Source: Crotophaga sulcirostris (Eukaryota > Chordata > Aves > Cuculiformes > Crotophagidae). Taken from it: DNA of 64,000 nt. Where the stretch lies: assembly GCA_013397455.1 (NCBI GenBank), contig VYZB01000332.1:937460-1001459 (forward strand), in the 5' to 3' direction. The position numbers were made by a program, and so were the translations under genes. Within the stretch, counting starts at the first letter, position 1. Each line of letters starts with the position of its first letter. The notes under the pieces are model-generated. The model saw only the letters and a program-made list of their open reading frames with translations, had not been told where the DNA came from and did no database searches. This document shows positions 50,975 through 62,371 of this stretch, piece after piece.

Positions 50975-50997
50975 TAAGCTAAACAGCCCCAGTTCCC

Positions 50998-51255
50998 TCA
51001 GCCACTCCTCATAACACTTGTTCTCCAGCCCTTCACCAGCCTCGTCGCCCTTCTCTGGACGCCCTCCAGCCCCTCAGTGTCCTTCTTGTAGTGAGGGGCC
51101 CAAAACTGAACACAGGACTCGAGGTGTGGCCTCAGCAGTGCTGAGTACAGGGGCACAATCACTGCCCTGTTCCTGCTGGCCATGCTGTTTCTCGTACAGG
51201 TCAAGGCGTCACTGGCCTTCTTGGCCACTTGGACCACTTCTGGGTCATGTTCAGC
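50998..51255 (-). pseudogene. CR1 ORF2 reverse-transcriptase fragment, middle piece
   Basis: Middle frame of the dead CR1 copy, with [31 protein letters not shown] and [10 protein letters not shown] in order. In intact CR1 this part follows the reverse-transcriptase thumb. Upstream residues of the open frame (to 51318) are in the wrong phase for CR1 and are not part of the protein. Confidence 0.85.
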
Positions 51256-51440
51256 CACTGTCAACCAACATCCCCAGGTCCTTCTCTGCCAGGCAGCTCT
51301 CCAGCCGTTCTGCTCCAAGCCTGTAATGCAGCCAGGGGTTGTTGTGTCCCAAGTGCAGGACTTGGCAATTGGCCTTGTTGAACCTCATCCTGTTGGTTTC
51401 AGCCCATCGAGCCAGCCTGTCCAGATCCCTCTGTACTGTA

Positions 51441-52168
51441 GTGGATTTGTTTTGTGGGAAATTATTGCCACTCCTACGGCAACTTAGAGGTACAATAGCT
51501 TCTCCAGGCTAAAAAACAATTCAGAGGGCCTGTGCACAGGGATGTATGTGTATCAGAGGACTTGCTTGAGTGGGCAGGCCCCGGCTTTAACTCTTTACCT
51601 ATGTTCTCTGATGTTATATTTCAACCGTGGAAAGTTTTGGTGTGGAATTTCTTATGCTCATGCAATGTAATGATATTGTGGCAACATCTGTGGTTGGTAT
51701 TTTCTGTCATACGATGGAGTTTAACAGCAATGTGAAATCGGGGCTGAGAGGCATTATCTGAGAGAGAGAGGGGGAAAAAAGGGAGGAGAGAGTCTGTTGA
51801 CTTAAGAATCCCTCCAAAGAGTATGGGATAAGAAAATAAGGAGACTGGTGGAATAGTCAGTCCTTGTTTGGCTAGCTGGCAACAGATTGAAAAGATCAAA
51901 TATTTACCAGTGCTCCCAGTGCTGAAGTATAACTGGCTCTCTGGCCAACTGAAAGCAAAGGGATACTGAGCATTGTTAAAATAGCATAATGCTTAATGCA
52001 TAATGCAGTTTTGCAGACAGTACTCTGGTATTCCGTTATACCTGTGCTTGGGAAAACTGTTCATCAGTGTAATAATTTTCTCCTTAGAGAAAGGTGAGTT
52101 GGGGAAGAAAATACACATTAGGTTTGGGGATATAAGTGATTTTGTAAAGAAAAAAAAAAGCCACTGAT
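51441..52168. other. Non-coding stretch with a purine tract
   Basis: A purine-rich stretch lies at about 51758-51795 (GAGAGAGAGAGGGGG and neighbours). No gene is recognised. Confidence 0.5.
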
Positions 52169-52800
52169 GTGAATAGAAAGGAATTTTTTCAGAGAAAAGT
52201 TCATCTATCACTAGCAGTGCAATCCCCCTTCTGTAGCAGCTGGCTGTACAACAGTGAGGACAAGATGGACAGACTCACTCAGCACTTGTCCTTTGCCTGG
52301 TCTCCTCTGCCACCTCTGCAGCTCCGGTGCTTGTTCTCTTCCTCCTGTACTGAGATCCAGGCAACCAGCCTGCATGAAACCCTGCTTTGTGCAGAGGATA
52401 CTGGAGGTCCTTGGCTAGCTATCATTACTGAGCTAGCCAAACCCATGAAAATGAATGAAAATGTGCCCCAAGTAATTGTTTTAGGGGTATCTGGTTTAGG
52501 AGATGGCAGCAGTGCCAAGGTACCAGCCGCGAGTTGTGTGATGCTAATGGATCTCCTGTTAATGCAGATGTTAGGTGTCTGAAGATCCCCTTTCTACTAA
52601 TCAGAGAAGCAAAAGGAAGTAATAAAAGGCACACCTGAATTTTGCAATTGTTAAGATTCCCTGATCTAATGACTTCAAATGGATTGGAAAACACAGATTT
52701 GAGCTTTGCTTCTTGGTATGGTGGATATAAAACCATGAGGACTGCATTAAGCAGGATAGATGGAAGAAGAATGAAGCTCAAAAGGCACACGTGCTTTAGC

Positions 52801-53039
52801 TTGGTACTCTCCAGCCTTTTAAAGCCTCAGCAAAATCCTGAAGCTTTTACCGAATGTTATTTTGTCCTTGCCCAAGGAAAAGTTTCTCTTGTTGCAGTGG
52901 ATAAGTTGCCAGAGGAAATTCTTAAGGATTTGTCTGATAATGAAAAGATGATTGGAATGGCTGTGTAAAAAGCCGAAAATGGTGAGAAAGTAACAGCAGA
53001 GTGGTTTGAGAAAAACATATTCGCTTCTGCGTGTGTATA
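52801..53039 (+). other. Weak coding-like frame with an in-frame stop; possible decayed exon
   Basis: A plausible acceptor, CTCTCCAGCCTTTTAAAGCCTCAG, ends near 52830. The following frame reads QNPEAFTECYF, VLAQGKVSLVAVDKL, PEEILKDLSDNEK and MIGMAV, then a TAA at 52966-52968. Beyond the stop the same frame continues with charged, ordinary-looking residues (KAENGEKVTAEWFEKN) to a second stop at 53037-53039. Protein-like composition on both sides of a stop would fit a decayed exon. It could equally be chance, and no family is recognised. Confidence 0.15.
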
Positions 53040-53624
53040 GCTCCACTGCATCTTTTGTGTAACTTCTCAGCATTCCTGGAAAAGAATATCAACAAAAGAT
53101 GGCATTTTCCAGGAAACTCTTTGAAAAGAATCATCCTCGTTTTCATTCACTGGAGACCGCCAATACAGTTGTGTGTGAAATAGTAAAGCCTTTTGAGAGA
53201 ACACTTGAATTAAAGTTTGCAGTTGTCAGTCTGTGAGACAAAGAATTTTCCCAAATATACTGTGCTATGATCTCCCCTCCTCCCCTTTTTCCTGTTGATC
53301 CAAAAGCTGGCCATCTTAAATAACAGATAAAACGTTGGTTTTAAGTAATTAGTCTGCCCAATGCAGTTTCTTCTAAGAACTGGAGTTGAACCAATTTCTA
53401 AACATGAAAAAAGGAAAATTTTGGAGCAGAAGTGCTTAAAATATTGTTTAGAGATCATATAACGTCAAATGCCCTATTTCAGGTGGTGAAAAGTAAAAAT
53501 TAGTATATTAAACACTAATATCCTGTGATTATTCCTCCTTGGTTACAATAACACAATAAGTGACTTGATGATGGTAGAACATGAAAATCAAGGATTCATG
53601 AATGAGAATGAGGAGAGAGTGATC
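53040..53624. other. Non-coding stretch
   Basis: Overlapping minus-strand frames at 52819-53458 lack domains. Nothing else seen. Confidence 0.5.
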
Positions 53625-53765
53625 CGCTCTGCAACACACTGCTCTATGCTTGAATTCCTATAGCAGATCATCAAATCTTGGTCCCTGCTAATGAGCTACA
53701 GCCTACAGTTTTTTATCCAGCATGCTTTTAATTACCGCGTGTTTAATTTCTCTTGAGGGACTATG
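53625..53765. promoter_or_regulatory. Candidate conserved non-coding element
   Basis: A strikingly 'clean' non-repetitive block containing AGATCATCAAATC near 53665, GCTAATGAGC near 53688, TTTTTTATCCAGCATGC near 53709, CTTTTAATTACCGCG near 53728 with one CpG-bearing core, and GTTTAATTTC near 53741. This combination of homeodomain words and complex unique flanks is typical of deeply conserved vertebrate enhancers. Only an alignment can confirm it. Confidence 0.33.
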
Positions 53766-55119
53766 GAAGAGCCATGTGAGAAGTTCTCCTGCCATTCAAC
53801 CTGTATGCAGCTGCAGTTGTTAGTCTGAACCAGCCCAACCAGGATACACTGATTTATTGAAGAGGATTGAACACATTAGAGATGGTCTGCTGAAGAGGTG
53901 AGAATATACTAAAACACTGAGAGAAAACCCAGAGTCAACCAACAAGATTCAAAATGGAAATTAGAGTTGATCTTAGCTAATAAACTACCGAGAGAATAGC
54001 AGGGGAAAAGATTATTTTTGATCTTGCCAAGCATGCAGACTTGTTGGTAAGGTGGCTAAAGCACCTTAGATGTTCTCCATAAATGCCAGAGAGAAAAATG
54101 CATCTGCTTGGGAAAAAAATGGTGCATGTGAAATCTGAATGCCTTGCTGGAGAGTTCTGACTCCTCAGTTATGGAAGCAGCCTGAGGTGATTATGTTTCC
54201 AACTTAGATACCCTAATGAGAAGCCCAGGGAGGAATCCTGAAATTGCCATGTCCAGAGCTGCTCCCTGAGGAGGGTGACTGTAGATCATTGCTTTTCCAT
54301 GCTATGGAGGATGGCTTCCTCAGACAGGGAGGAGGAAGGCTGAAGTGATGAAAAGGAAAGGGAGGTTTAGAGAGCTGCTGAATGCTCCCTGGTCTCTGAT
54401 TCTCATGCTAAGAAGCAATTGAAATATTAAAGGTAATAAAACATGATTTAGTTCATGCTGTGATCTTCAGTTATTTACTTCAGTTTACGCTTTGCATTTT
54501 ATCTGCTGGGCCTCAGACTGTCTATGTTGATAAATCACCATGTTCCAAGTACAGAAGGTTGGGAAGAACACTTTATTTCATAACTATTCAATTATGAAAG
54601 CAAAGGAGGAGGGAAAAATGCATTAATCACTTTTTTCAGAGTTATCAATATCTCTAATTTCATCCTTATTTCACCCTTTCTCAGCCAGGGCTCCTCGTCC
54701 TCATTTTTGAGCACAGGGATAGTGACTTGTCCAAGAAGTTCCTACTCTGGGTAACTTTTTTCCCACTCTACAAAAGTGCACAGTAACAGTGTGCTACGAT
54801 CAAAAACAACCCCTCCACCCCAGGGAGCCTCTGGACCCAAATCCTCCTTGCTGAAAACCCCAGGCTGCACTGATAACTTGTAGCATGAAGAGGTTGTCAA
54901 CAGCAGTACAGTGATGCTCAGAGAGGAACTGCTGTTACAGCTTTAGGGACCTACCCTTAAAATGATGAATCATGACACTAATTGACAGAGGCCCTGACAA
55001 TTAAGTGGAAGGTTGAAAGTGATTTCCTTTTTTTTTTCCTTGTATTTGTATCCTTCTGCCACCCCCAACAAAGGACAAAACGTCAGTCATAGCTCCGACT
55101 CAGGAGAGCTTTGTCACTT
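53766..55119. other. Non-coding stretch
   Basis: No gene recognised. Around 54700-54750, AGCACAGGGATAGTGACTTGTCCAAGAAG faintly resembles antisense MIR, but too weakly to call. Confidence 0.5.
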
Positions 55120-55265
55120 TATCTCAGTTTTAAATGTTATTTGAATGTTAGCTCTTTACAGTGGCTTTTCTTTATTTAATAAAAGAGGCAAACAGATCAT
55201 AATAGGCATAAAACCGTCATGAGAAGGTCATAAAATGCATATTGCTTAATGAAATGAAGGGGACA
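55120..55265. promoter_or_regulatory. Candidate conserved non-coding element (CDX/HOX and POU-like words)
   Basis: GGCATAAAACCGTCATG near 55205, GTCATAAAA at 55227-55235, an octamer-like ATGCATATTGC at 55235-55245 and CTTAATGA at 55245-55252 lie within 50 bases, preceded by TTTATTTAATAAAAG near 55171. Two CATAAAA words close together suggest posterior HOX/CDX binding. Motif evidence only. Confidence 0.3.
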
Positions 55266-56694
55266 GCTCTCAACTTGTCTGGTAAATAAATACTTAATGA
55301 AGTTTCTTTATCTTGCTGTTGTTTATACATTTCTAAAAGTACTCACAACAGATACAAAGTGCCAGATTGACAACTCTGCTTGTTGCCAGAATAGTGACAG
55401 CATAGACTGTAGACAGGGTGAGACACCGTCATACTAGTATGTTTCTAGCCTGTTTTGGACCAGACTGGGATGAAAGAAAATATATGGAGTGAAAGATCCA
55501 GTGTATGGCCTGTGGAACCCTTTGTCTCTATGGTCTAACATAGATGGTAGTTGTATATGCCAGATACTGACAAAAAGAAAACTGGTAAGAAAACAAAAAA
55601 AAGCCAGCATTAAAATAATTACTAAGCAAAGACTTGGCCAAGATTTATAAATACAGTGATTTCAATGTGGTTTGATGCCATCGTTTCTGGGTCTGCAAAT
55701 TAAAACACCCTAGAACACTGATTTTCAGAAAGCAGGGAGCACTCCTCCTCTGAAAACTGTGCTTCTTAAGCAGCATGCCCCTCCCTCAAAATCTGAATGA
55801 TACTTCTGAGTATCCAGCTTACATACAAACAGGACATGAAAATGCCAATAGCTTGTGGCAAGTAGGAAGTTTCTCTCAGTAAATTGCCTTTGGATTGCAC
55901 CCAACCAAACATTCATTAGAAAGGATAGAAATCCCCAGACCAACAGGTTGCCAGGAAGCCCTTTTGAAACCTGAACAATTACTTGGGAGCTGATAATATT
56001 GCTAGCCCAGGAGTCAGATAGGTACCTTGGGTGCTTTTCCTTGGTTTTGTGAAAGTAAGTGCCATTTAAAACTGTTTAGAGCCTTGTCAGCTCTCACTGA
56101 TCCCGTGTGTAACATTGAGTCAAAAATCAGGTCAAGTCCATTTTGCTCTTACTGAAGGTTGCAGAGCAAAGTAAATGTATGCATCTATCATACATGTATA
56201 TATAACTATACAATATAGCTACCTGTGGGAGCAGGAGAAAGGGAAAATTTCCTTCAGTTTCATCAGTTTTGGAAGGAAAAGGATGAAGTACTTCTTTAAA
56301 CAGAGTGGTTACATGACTTATTGGAAAATTGTTATTTAGAGGTTTGATGAGGATATCCTCTTTAAATGCAAGATGTTGTAAGCCAAACCAGTAGCTAAAA
56401 CACTTTTTAAACTTGCAGATAGCACATATCATAGACAAAGTGGTAACATGAGTGTTTTTCACCTTACCTAAGTGGTAGTTCAGGGGCCAGAAGATGTCAG
56501 GTCAGCTTCTGGGAGTCCAATTTCATAAAAAGACTACAATCTGTAGCTGGAAAGCCTGTGAGTCCCCCATTTATCACCTCTACAAGAGTTGCTGTGAGGG
56601 GAGAAACGTCTCAGCAGAGGTGGGTGCATGCACAGAGGCTGGTGCTCGTGTGTTGCTGCAAGGTCTGTACTGATCAATGCAGCTGTGGGAAGGG
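55266..56694. other. Non-coding stretch
   Basis: No gene or dispersed repeat recognised. Confidence 0.5.
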
Positions 56695-56800
56695 GAACCC
56701 AATTGTGTTACTTCTTCAGCTTATGCAATTAGTTGAATCTAATTGCAGGACCAAACAGTAGTAATTGATGAATTAATGAGTTGGCAAGAGATGATCAAGA
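56695..56800. promoter_or_regulatory. Palindromic homeodomain-site cluster
   Basis: GCAATTAG at 56725-56732 and CTAATTGC at 56739-56746 are perfect inverse copies separated by six bases. GTAATTGATGAATTAATGAG follows at 56761-56780, giving at least four ATTA/TAAT cores in about 55 bases. Inverted homeodomain sites at short spacing can bind paired-class or POU-class dimers. Regulatory function is inferred. Confidence 0.35.
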
Positions 56801-58274
56801 GAGCATAATGTGGCTCTCAGAGCCTTATGGTTGATGTTGCAATGTGAAAGAGAAGGAAAGAAAAGGAGAAAACAAATGCTCTTCCCCACTCAGCTTACCT
56901 TCCTGTCCTCAGGAACTGGAAATGTTAGTGGGCAAAGAGAACTCCTACAAGAGTTAAGACAATAAACCTTGTTAAGTTAAGGAAACAAACCTTGCACTGA
57001 AGAACCTGCAGCAAATAAACTAGACAGGATGGGAGAAGTGCAGCACCATTTTGCCTGTAGCTCCTTGAAGCCCCAGTTGGATGCATGAACTCGTACTTCT
57101 TTCTACAGGAGACTCATGGCAGAGCCTTGAACTGAACAGCAGCACCACATTTAGGACAACTTGTAGACAAGTGTTTAACTTGACACATGTGCTGAAGCTC
57201 CCTTCAAATGCTTAAGAGCTATCCTAGGAATGCAAAAACAGCAAATGCAGTTCCCTGCCTTCTTAAGGGACTACACCTCATTCAGAAACAGGTTTCAAGC
57301 CATCTTCAGCTCACTGGATGCTTTGCTTAATTCTGTTCTTGGCCACCATTGACTGGCTGCTTTTGTATCAGGAATGTTCTCTAGCTTACCCTGGACGAAG
57401 ATACTGCCCTGAGTGGAGACCATGTGATCTTTATCATGAAATCTCTCTGATTCATTTTTGTCCTTTTCTTTTACATATTGTTCTTATTCCGGTTACTGCT
57501 AAGCTTACACTGCTGGGAAGCACTCTGGCCCAGGACACCGAGCACATTCATATGGTGTTATACATCTCCTTCCTTCTTCGTGACGCAGGGCATCAGGAAA
57601 ACTTGTGTCCATGAGTGAGCCTGAAAGAAAAAGGAATCCATTGTCGCTTCGGTTTGGAAGAGGAACCGTGGAAAAAAATGCTACCTTTTGGAAAACCATG
57701 AGGTTTAGAGACCCCACAAGGTTTCCCAACTTGCAAACCACATGCTTTTTGGGGAGGGCAAAGTTTTGGTGCCTTTCCTGGCACGTATCTAGGTGATTCC
57801 ACTTCAGATGTTATGTTCGTATCCACTGGACACTTAGCCAAGTTCCAGTGAGCCAAGGAAGTGCTTGGCTGAACAAAAGAGTTATTTGGGACTTGAGTCA
57901 TGGTGGAAATGAACCTCCCTGAACCTCAAGGCCCCAGCCAGGATTGTGAAATTACTGTGTGTCTGGAGATCTCTCCTCTTCCGTGAATAACAGCTTTGCT
58001 CAGTTGACTTTTGGAATCCATCTTTTTTGTCCTAATAATTCTATAACAACATCTTAGGGGAATTTAGCTTAATCCACAACATGCTCATGTTTCTGTTTGT
58101 CATAATCTAAATTTAGGCAAAGAGAAAACTACAGTCCACTTATTCTCCTTACTGAAAGAGAGGCTAAGAGGGAGCTTTTACTATTTGCACAAGCTAATGG
58201 AGATACATCTCCTAATTCCCTCTTTACCTTACAGTCTTGAAGCTGCTTCTTGCTTGCTGTTAAAGCTGGTAAAT
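56801..58274. other. Non-coding stretch
   Basis: The frame 57318-57614 (plus) is hydrophobic and cysteine-containing but has no domain I recognise. Overlapping frames at 57505-57901 on the other strand argue for chance. Confidence 0.5.
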
Positions 58275-58490
58275 GATAATAAAGGTAACAATTATTTTTA
58301 CGTTGCAGGATGCCCAGTACAGAGGCTATGCAGCAGCCTCATTACTAAACAGTATTCAATATTTATTCATGTATGTAAATTCCACTGGTCAAAATCTTGA
58401 CACATTAACAGCATCACATATTTCATTCAGTTTATCCTCTGTAATTGTTCCCAACTGTTCAGCAGCTCTGAACGATGAGTCCCATTGAGA
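58275..58490. promoter_or_regulatory. Candidate conserved non-coding element
   Basis: Non-repetitive block with ATTACTAAACAGTATTCAATATTTATTCATGTATG near 58341-58375, GTCAAAATCTTGACAC near 58388 (a near-palindrome with a TTGACA core) and AACTGTTCAGCAGCTCTGAACGATG near 58453. Resembles vertebrate enhancers. Conservation untested. Confidence 0.27.
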
Positions 58491-60474
58491 GCAGGAGGTA
58501 CAATGAGTGTAGTGGCTGTTGCTTCATAAATAATCTCAGAAGCCTGAGGATTGCAAATGACCTTGTTGTGTTTGAGCTTGGAGCAAGGAGTGCACAGCTG
58601 AAAAGCTGTTCGGTGGTTTTGACTTTTACACTCTGAGTTTACATACGTGTTTTGTTACTTCACCTTCTTGAGGAGAAGATGGATGGCACAAAGGGGTATA
58701 GAGAATGCAAGGTTCAAGAGGTGTGTAAGAGTCATTGGTATAAACAATGAATTTGACACTTTTTCTCAGGTTTGGGGGTTTTTTTGGCTATTTATTATAC
58801 AGAATCTCATTGTGCAGTTGGCAGAAGCTGATCTAGTAACTGATGTGCATATATATTTTGCAAACAAAAATTTTAAAGCGGATGCACACAAGAAAGGGTG
58901 GAGATGGAAGAGCAATAGGTTAACATCTGTTATGACTTTTATTTAAAACATATCTCCTGTTTCTTCATCTCTGTCTGGAAACAATTTTGGCATGACTGAC
59001 TACATTCAGATGGACTAGTTCAGTACAACTTCAATATCTTATTAATTCAGAACCTGAAATGATGGGCATAGCAACACTCAGATTTTGTCTTAAAACTATG
59101 ATCACATTGATGGTCCTGGCATCATTGAAAATGCTTGGTAACTAGTTCTGAACTTCCTGGTACTTGTGCTGCAGAGTTAGTAGAGCTTTGCACTGATGCA
59201 GTCCAAGATAAGCCCAAGAAAATGGAGTTCTTACATGTTTTTTGGGCAATGTGTTGTTTGCTTGCTTCTTAGATACATCAATGCTGAAATTTCTCTCTGT
59301 GCTTACTGCTATGCCCCAGGGTGCTGCCTGCCTCTTAAAGCATCAGCTAGTTCAGCTAGGGGAGAGAGACCTCTCTGAGAGATCTGAGCATTAATAAGAG
59401 GCAGATTATGCCTTTCACCTTCACACAAGGCAATTTGGAAGACACTACTAAACATGTTGAAAGGCAAAATCAAGAGATTAATGTTATCGCAGGGCAAAAC
59501 AACACCAGCACAAGGCAAGGAGGAGGCCAAAACACCCAAGCTTTTTTAGCATATCTGTAACTTGTTTGTTGCTTTAAGCAAGACTCAAGCATTGAAATGT
59601 AGCCCAGAGAGAAGGTGGAAGAATACAAACATTATTATTACTATGGGTAAATGTGGATGCTTTTGAAGGGAGACTTGCCATAAGTAATCACAGACTAGAA
59701 ACTTGCACTGGGGAACCAAAACGTGAATGGCTGGAGTCCCAAGCCCAGACAAGAGAAAGACAATCAACAGGCTTGATCTTGCAGAAGGAAAACATTGAGG
59801 AGATTTGCACTCTCATTTAAAAACAAACAAAACTGATCTTGGCACAAAACTGTTCTTGGCCTTATTATTACTGCCTGAAGTTTAAGAATTGCGTGGTAGT
59901 GATTATCATTTCATCATGGAAGGAGAGAGAGACTGCTTCAGGCTTTGGTGAAATTATAGCATCTTGTCTTCCACGTACCACCACTTTGCATCTCCAGCAT
60001 CGCTGTCTATGTGGCAAGAGGCTGTCGTTGAAACCTTGGCACGACCACTGCATGCTACAGACAAGACACACTTGCTGAGATGACAGTCATGGTCCTTTGA
60101 CATTTGTTCTTTCTTTATTGTTTTCTTTGAACTAGGTGATGTTATACTGAAAGCATATGTTGGACGTTTGCATAAAGAAAATCATGACCAACCAGCACAT
60201 ATAGATTACAGCTGGTCTTGTTACTCCTTATTAGCAAGAACAAATTGGAGAGGATGTGGTTTGCGCTCACCCTGACAAGGTTTTTACATTGTGTCTGTCT
60301 CCAGAGCAGGCTTCACAGCTAGAGAGTTTTGTATTTCTGCTCTTCCATGATGTAACCTGGCTCATCTGCTAAGTTCAGACTGCATCACAAGCTTAGCAGG
60401 AGTTACTGTGATGAGAAGAGAATATGAATGATTAAAAGGAGCCTTGACCAGTTAAGCTGAGAAGGCATTTGACA
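58491..60474. other. Non-coding stretch
   Basis: No gene or repeat recognised. Frames on both strands are short and overlapping. Confidence 0.5.
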
Positions 60475-60690
60475 AAAAAATTCTGTGCTGCTGTCACAGT
60501 AATTAATGCTGAAGAGCATTTTGGAGCCATGAATATTGTACTTAAGGAATTAGATCAGCATGTTAAAAATGCATCGTGAGAGGGCACATTTCATTTGACT
60601 TAGTCTCAAAAAGGAACAACTAATAATACAAAGACATAAAACCGTGTCAGCAGGGAAAATCATCCTTTCTGCTCTTAGCTTGCTGTAACC
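60475..60690. promoter_or_regulatory. Candidate conserved non-coding element
   Basis: Contains CACAGTAATTAATGCTG near 60497, CCATGAATATTGTAC near 60527, GTTAAAAATGCATCG near 60562 and AAGACATAAAACCGTGTCAGC near 60632. The ACATAAAACCGT word closely resembles GCATAAAACCGT in the block at 55.2 kb. Confidence 0.27.
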
Positions 60691-61327
60691 AGACCCTTTC
60701 AATTACAGAGATCCCAAGAATGTGCCCAGTTGTTAAATTTAAGCTTATCAAAATTTTGGCAATGCTATCCAGTGTTGCCAACAACTTACCGGGTGTCTCA
60801 GGTGGGTGCACTCAAAAGAAGGATGAAATCTTTCAAAACATTACATGTTGAAGCAAAGGCTTTTGACCACATCTTTTATACAGTGAGCAGCTCTGGTCCT
60901 CCAGCCCCTCCATCTTGAGAAGGATCCCTTAGAGCTACAAAGAAATGGTACTAAAGAGGTGAGAAGGTTGCTTACAAATAGAAAAAAGCTTTATTACAAG
61001 GAGGCTATATCTGTACTAGAAAATGAAAAGGTCTGGGACCCTGAGCACAGGTAGACCAGCACAGCTTTCGTGTGTATAGCTAAACTCTTCTTCTGCAACA
61101 GAATAGGCAGGACTGTTCCCTGCTGCCTCTTGGCAATTCCTGTCTTGATCTGCCCTGTGGAAGGTGTAGCGTCTTCATTATTGAAGAGTTTAGAGAACAG
61201 GTTAAAAAAAAGTCAGGAATAGTTAAGCTCTACCTGCCTTGGGACTGGTACTCGATATCTTCCTTCCAGCCTCAGTGCTTTCAGTTCTGTTAGTTTATAA
61301 ATTCAACACTTCTCGCCCTAAAATGTG

Positions 61328-61740
61328 CTACAATTGTTCAAGGCATTTTTCAAGTCTTACTTTTAACTCACGTCTGAAGTGGCTGCAGGAGGTGGTGAAG
61401 TAATCCTTGTTCATAACAATCTTTGTATTGTATGTCTGCACACAATGTCCCTTGGGATCCAGCCCCAGTACTGGATGTGTACTAGGTATGACTATTTTAG
61501 CAATCATTTTTCTATTCAAGCTGTAGGATGCTGTTCTGCTCTTCCTTTCATTTGATGACATCATCTGTCCTATTCTTCTTCCAGGTTTTCGTTTGTTTTG
61601 TGTTTGAGGAGTGTTCCTTGATTCTGAACTGAATAGAGAGGTCACTAATGGAAATCCTCCTTCCGAAATACTGGGAGTTTTGGAGTTTTTCTCACACTTG
61701 AAAAACTCTGCCCAGCTTTGAGGGACAACTTCTGGTTGTT
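61328..61740 (-). CDS. Candidate internal exon or decayed coding fragment, function unknown
   Basis: On the minus strand a frame is open from a TAA at about 61741 to a TAG at 61328-61330, about 137 codons. A donor-like AAA|GTAAGA sits at 61361/61360. Possible acceptors are CCTAACAACCAG (exon from 61731) and CTCAAAGCTGGGCAG (exon from 61707), both with weak pyrimidine tracts. The predicted peptide is rich in Ser, Lys and Arg: SWAEFFKCEKNSKTPS, then a basic patch NKRKPGRRIGQMM, then a segment containing PSTHPVLGLDPKGHC, ending in FRRELK before the donor. It has no methionine at the start and no transmembrane segment. I recognise no family. On a rough estimate a few frames of this length are expected by chance in 64 kb, so the case rests on composition and the donor. 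It may be an exon of an unannotated gene, a retropseudogene piece or chance. Confidence 0.28.
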
Positions 61741-62194
61741 AGGATATGTTATGAAATTGGCCTTCATTTTAATGCCTGTGGCAAGGGAGACCACCTTGGA
61801 AGCACAGGGTTGGAGACCAGTCTAGTCTGTGTATGCCAGGTTTCTGGATTAATTTCCCAATGACCTGCACCTTGAGCAGTTGCTTGCACCAGAGCGTAGC
61901 AGCAATTTTTATCCACCCTGCATGGTTATTGATCTTCACAGGGCAAAGAGCAGCATTTTCTCATTTTTTTCTCATGTTATAAAAGGAGACGGACGGGGAG
62001 GGCGAGTGACACCAGGGGACAAAACTGCCACCTGAGGACTGAGGTCCCAAAAGAATGAATGTATGAGCTGAGCTTTGTACTCTTCCCTACTAAGTGCTAG
62101 GTGCTATCTCTGATTAATACAGCCGCCTCTTGCTTTGTCATCAAAACCTTTGGTGTTGTCTAAATTCATGAAAAACATGTTTCTTTTACCAACA
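61741..62194. other. Non-coding stretch
   Basis: No feature recognised. A small CpG patch (GGAGACGGACGGGGAGGGCGAG) lies near 61986. Confidence 0.5.
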
Positions 62195-62320
62195 AATTGA
62201 TTTGATTTTCTTTGATAAATTATGAGTTATCATAAAAGAAGAAGCACTTTGTGTGCCTGGTGACAACTTCCTTTGAGGTAGAGCATATTAATCTACATAC
62301 TGCATTGGCTTTGAAGTCAG
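62195..62320. promoter_or_regulatory. Candidate conserved non-coding element (weak)
   Basis: TTGATTTGATTTTCTTTGATAAATTATGAGTTATCATAAAAG near 62198-62239 contains repeated TTTGAT (TCF/LEF-like) words and a TCATAAAA word. The sequence then reads CATATTAATCTACATACTGC near 62284. Motif evidence only. Confidence 0.22.
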
Positions 62321-62371
62321 AACAAAATCCTGAATCGTGATGTGTGTTCATGAAAAAGAGACAGACGGCAA

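Larger units (their letters stand above)
50636..51440 (-). mobile_element. CR1 LINE, 5'-truncated copy with frameshifts
   Basis: Read on the minus strand, the copy starts near 51440 with a frame encoding [50 protein letters not shown]. After a frameshift near 51255 it continues with [36 protein letters not shown] and [11 protein letters not shown]. After a second frameshift near 51000 it continues with [29 protein letters not shown] and [13 protein letters not shown]. These are hallmark words of the CR1 ORF2 reverse transcriptase C-terminus. The 3' end reads, on the minus strand, AGGTCTTTTCCAACCAGATGATTCTATGAT at 50665-50636. About 805 bp remain of a roughly 4.5-kb element. Two frameshifts show that it is dead. 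Its 3' UTR differs from the copy at 30.5 kb, so the two belong to different CR1 subfamilies. Confidence 0.95.

Noticed and set aside
54700..54760. Third MIR relic
   Set aside because: The match to GTGACTTG-CCAAG is too short to support a call.
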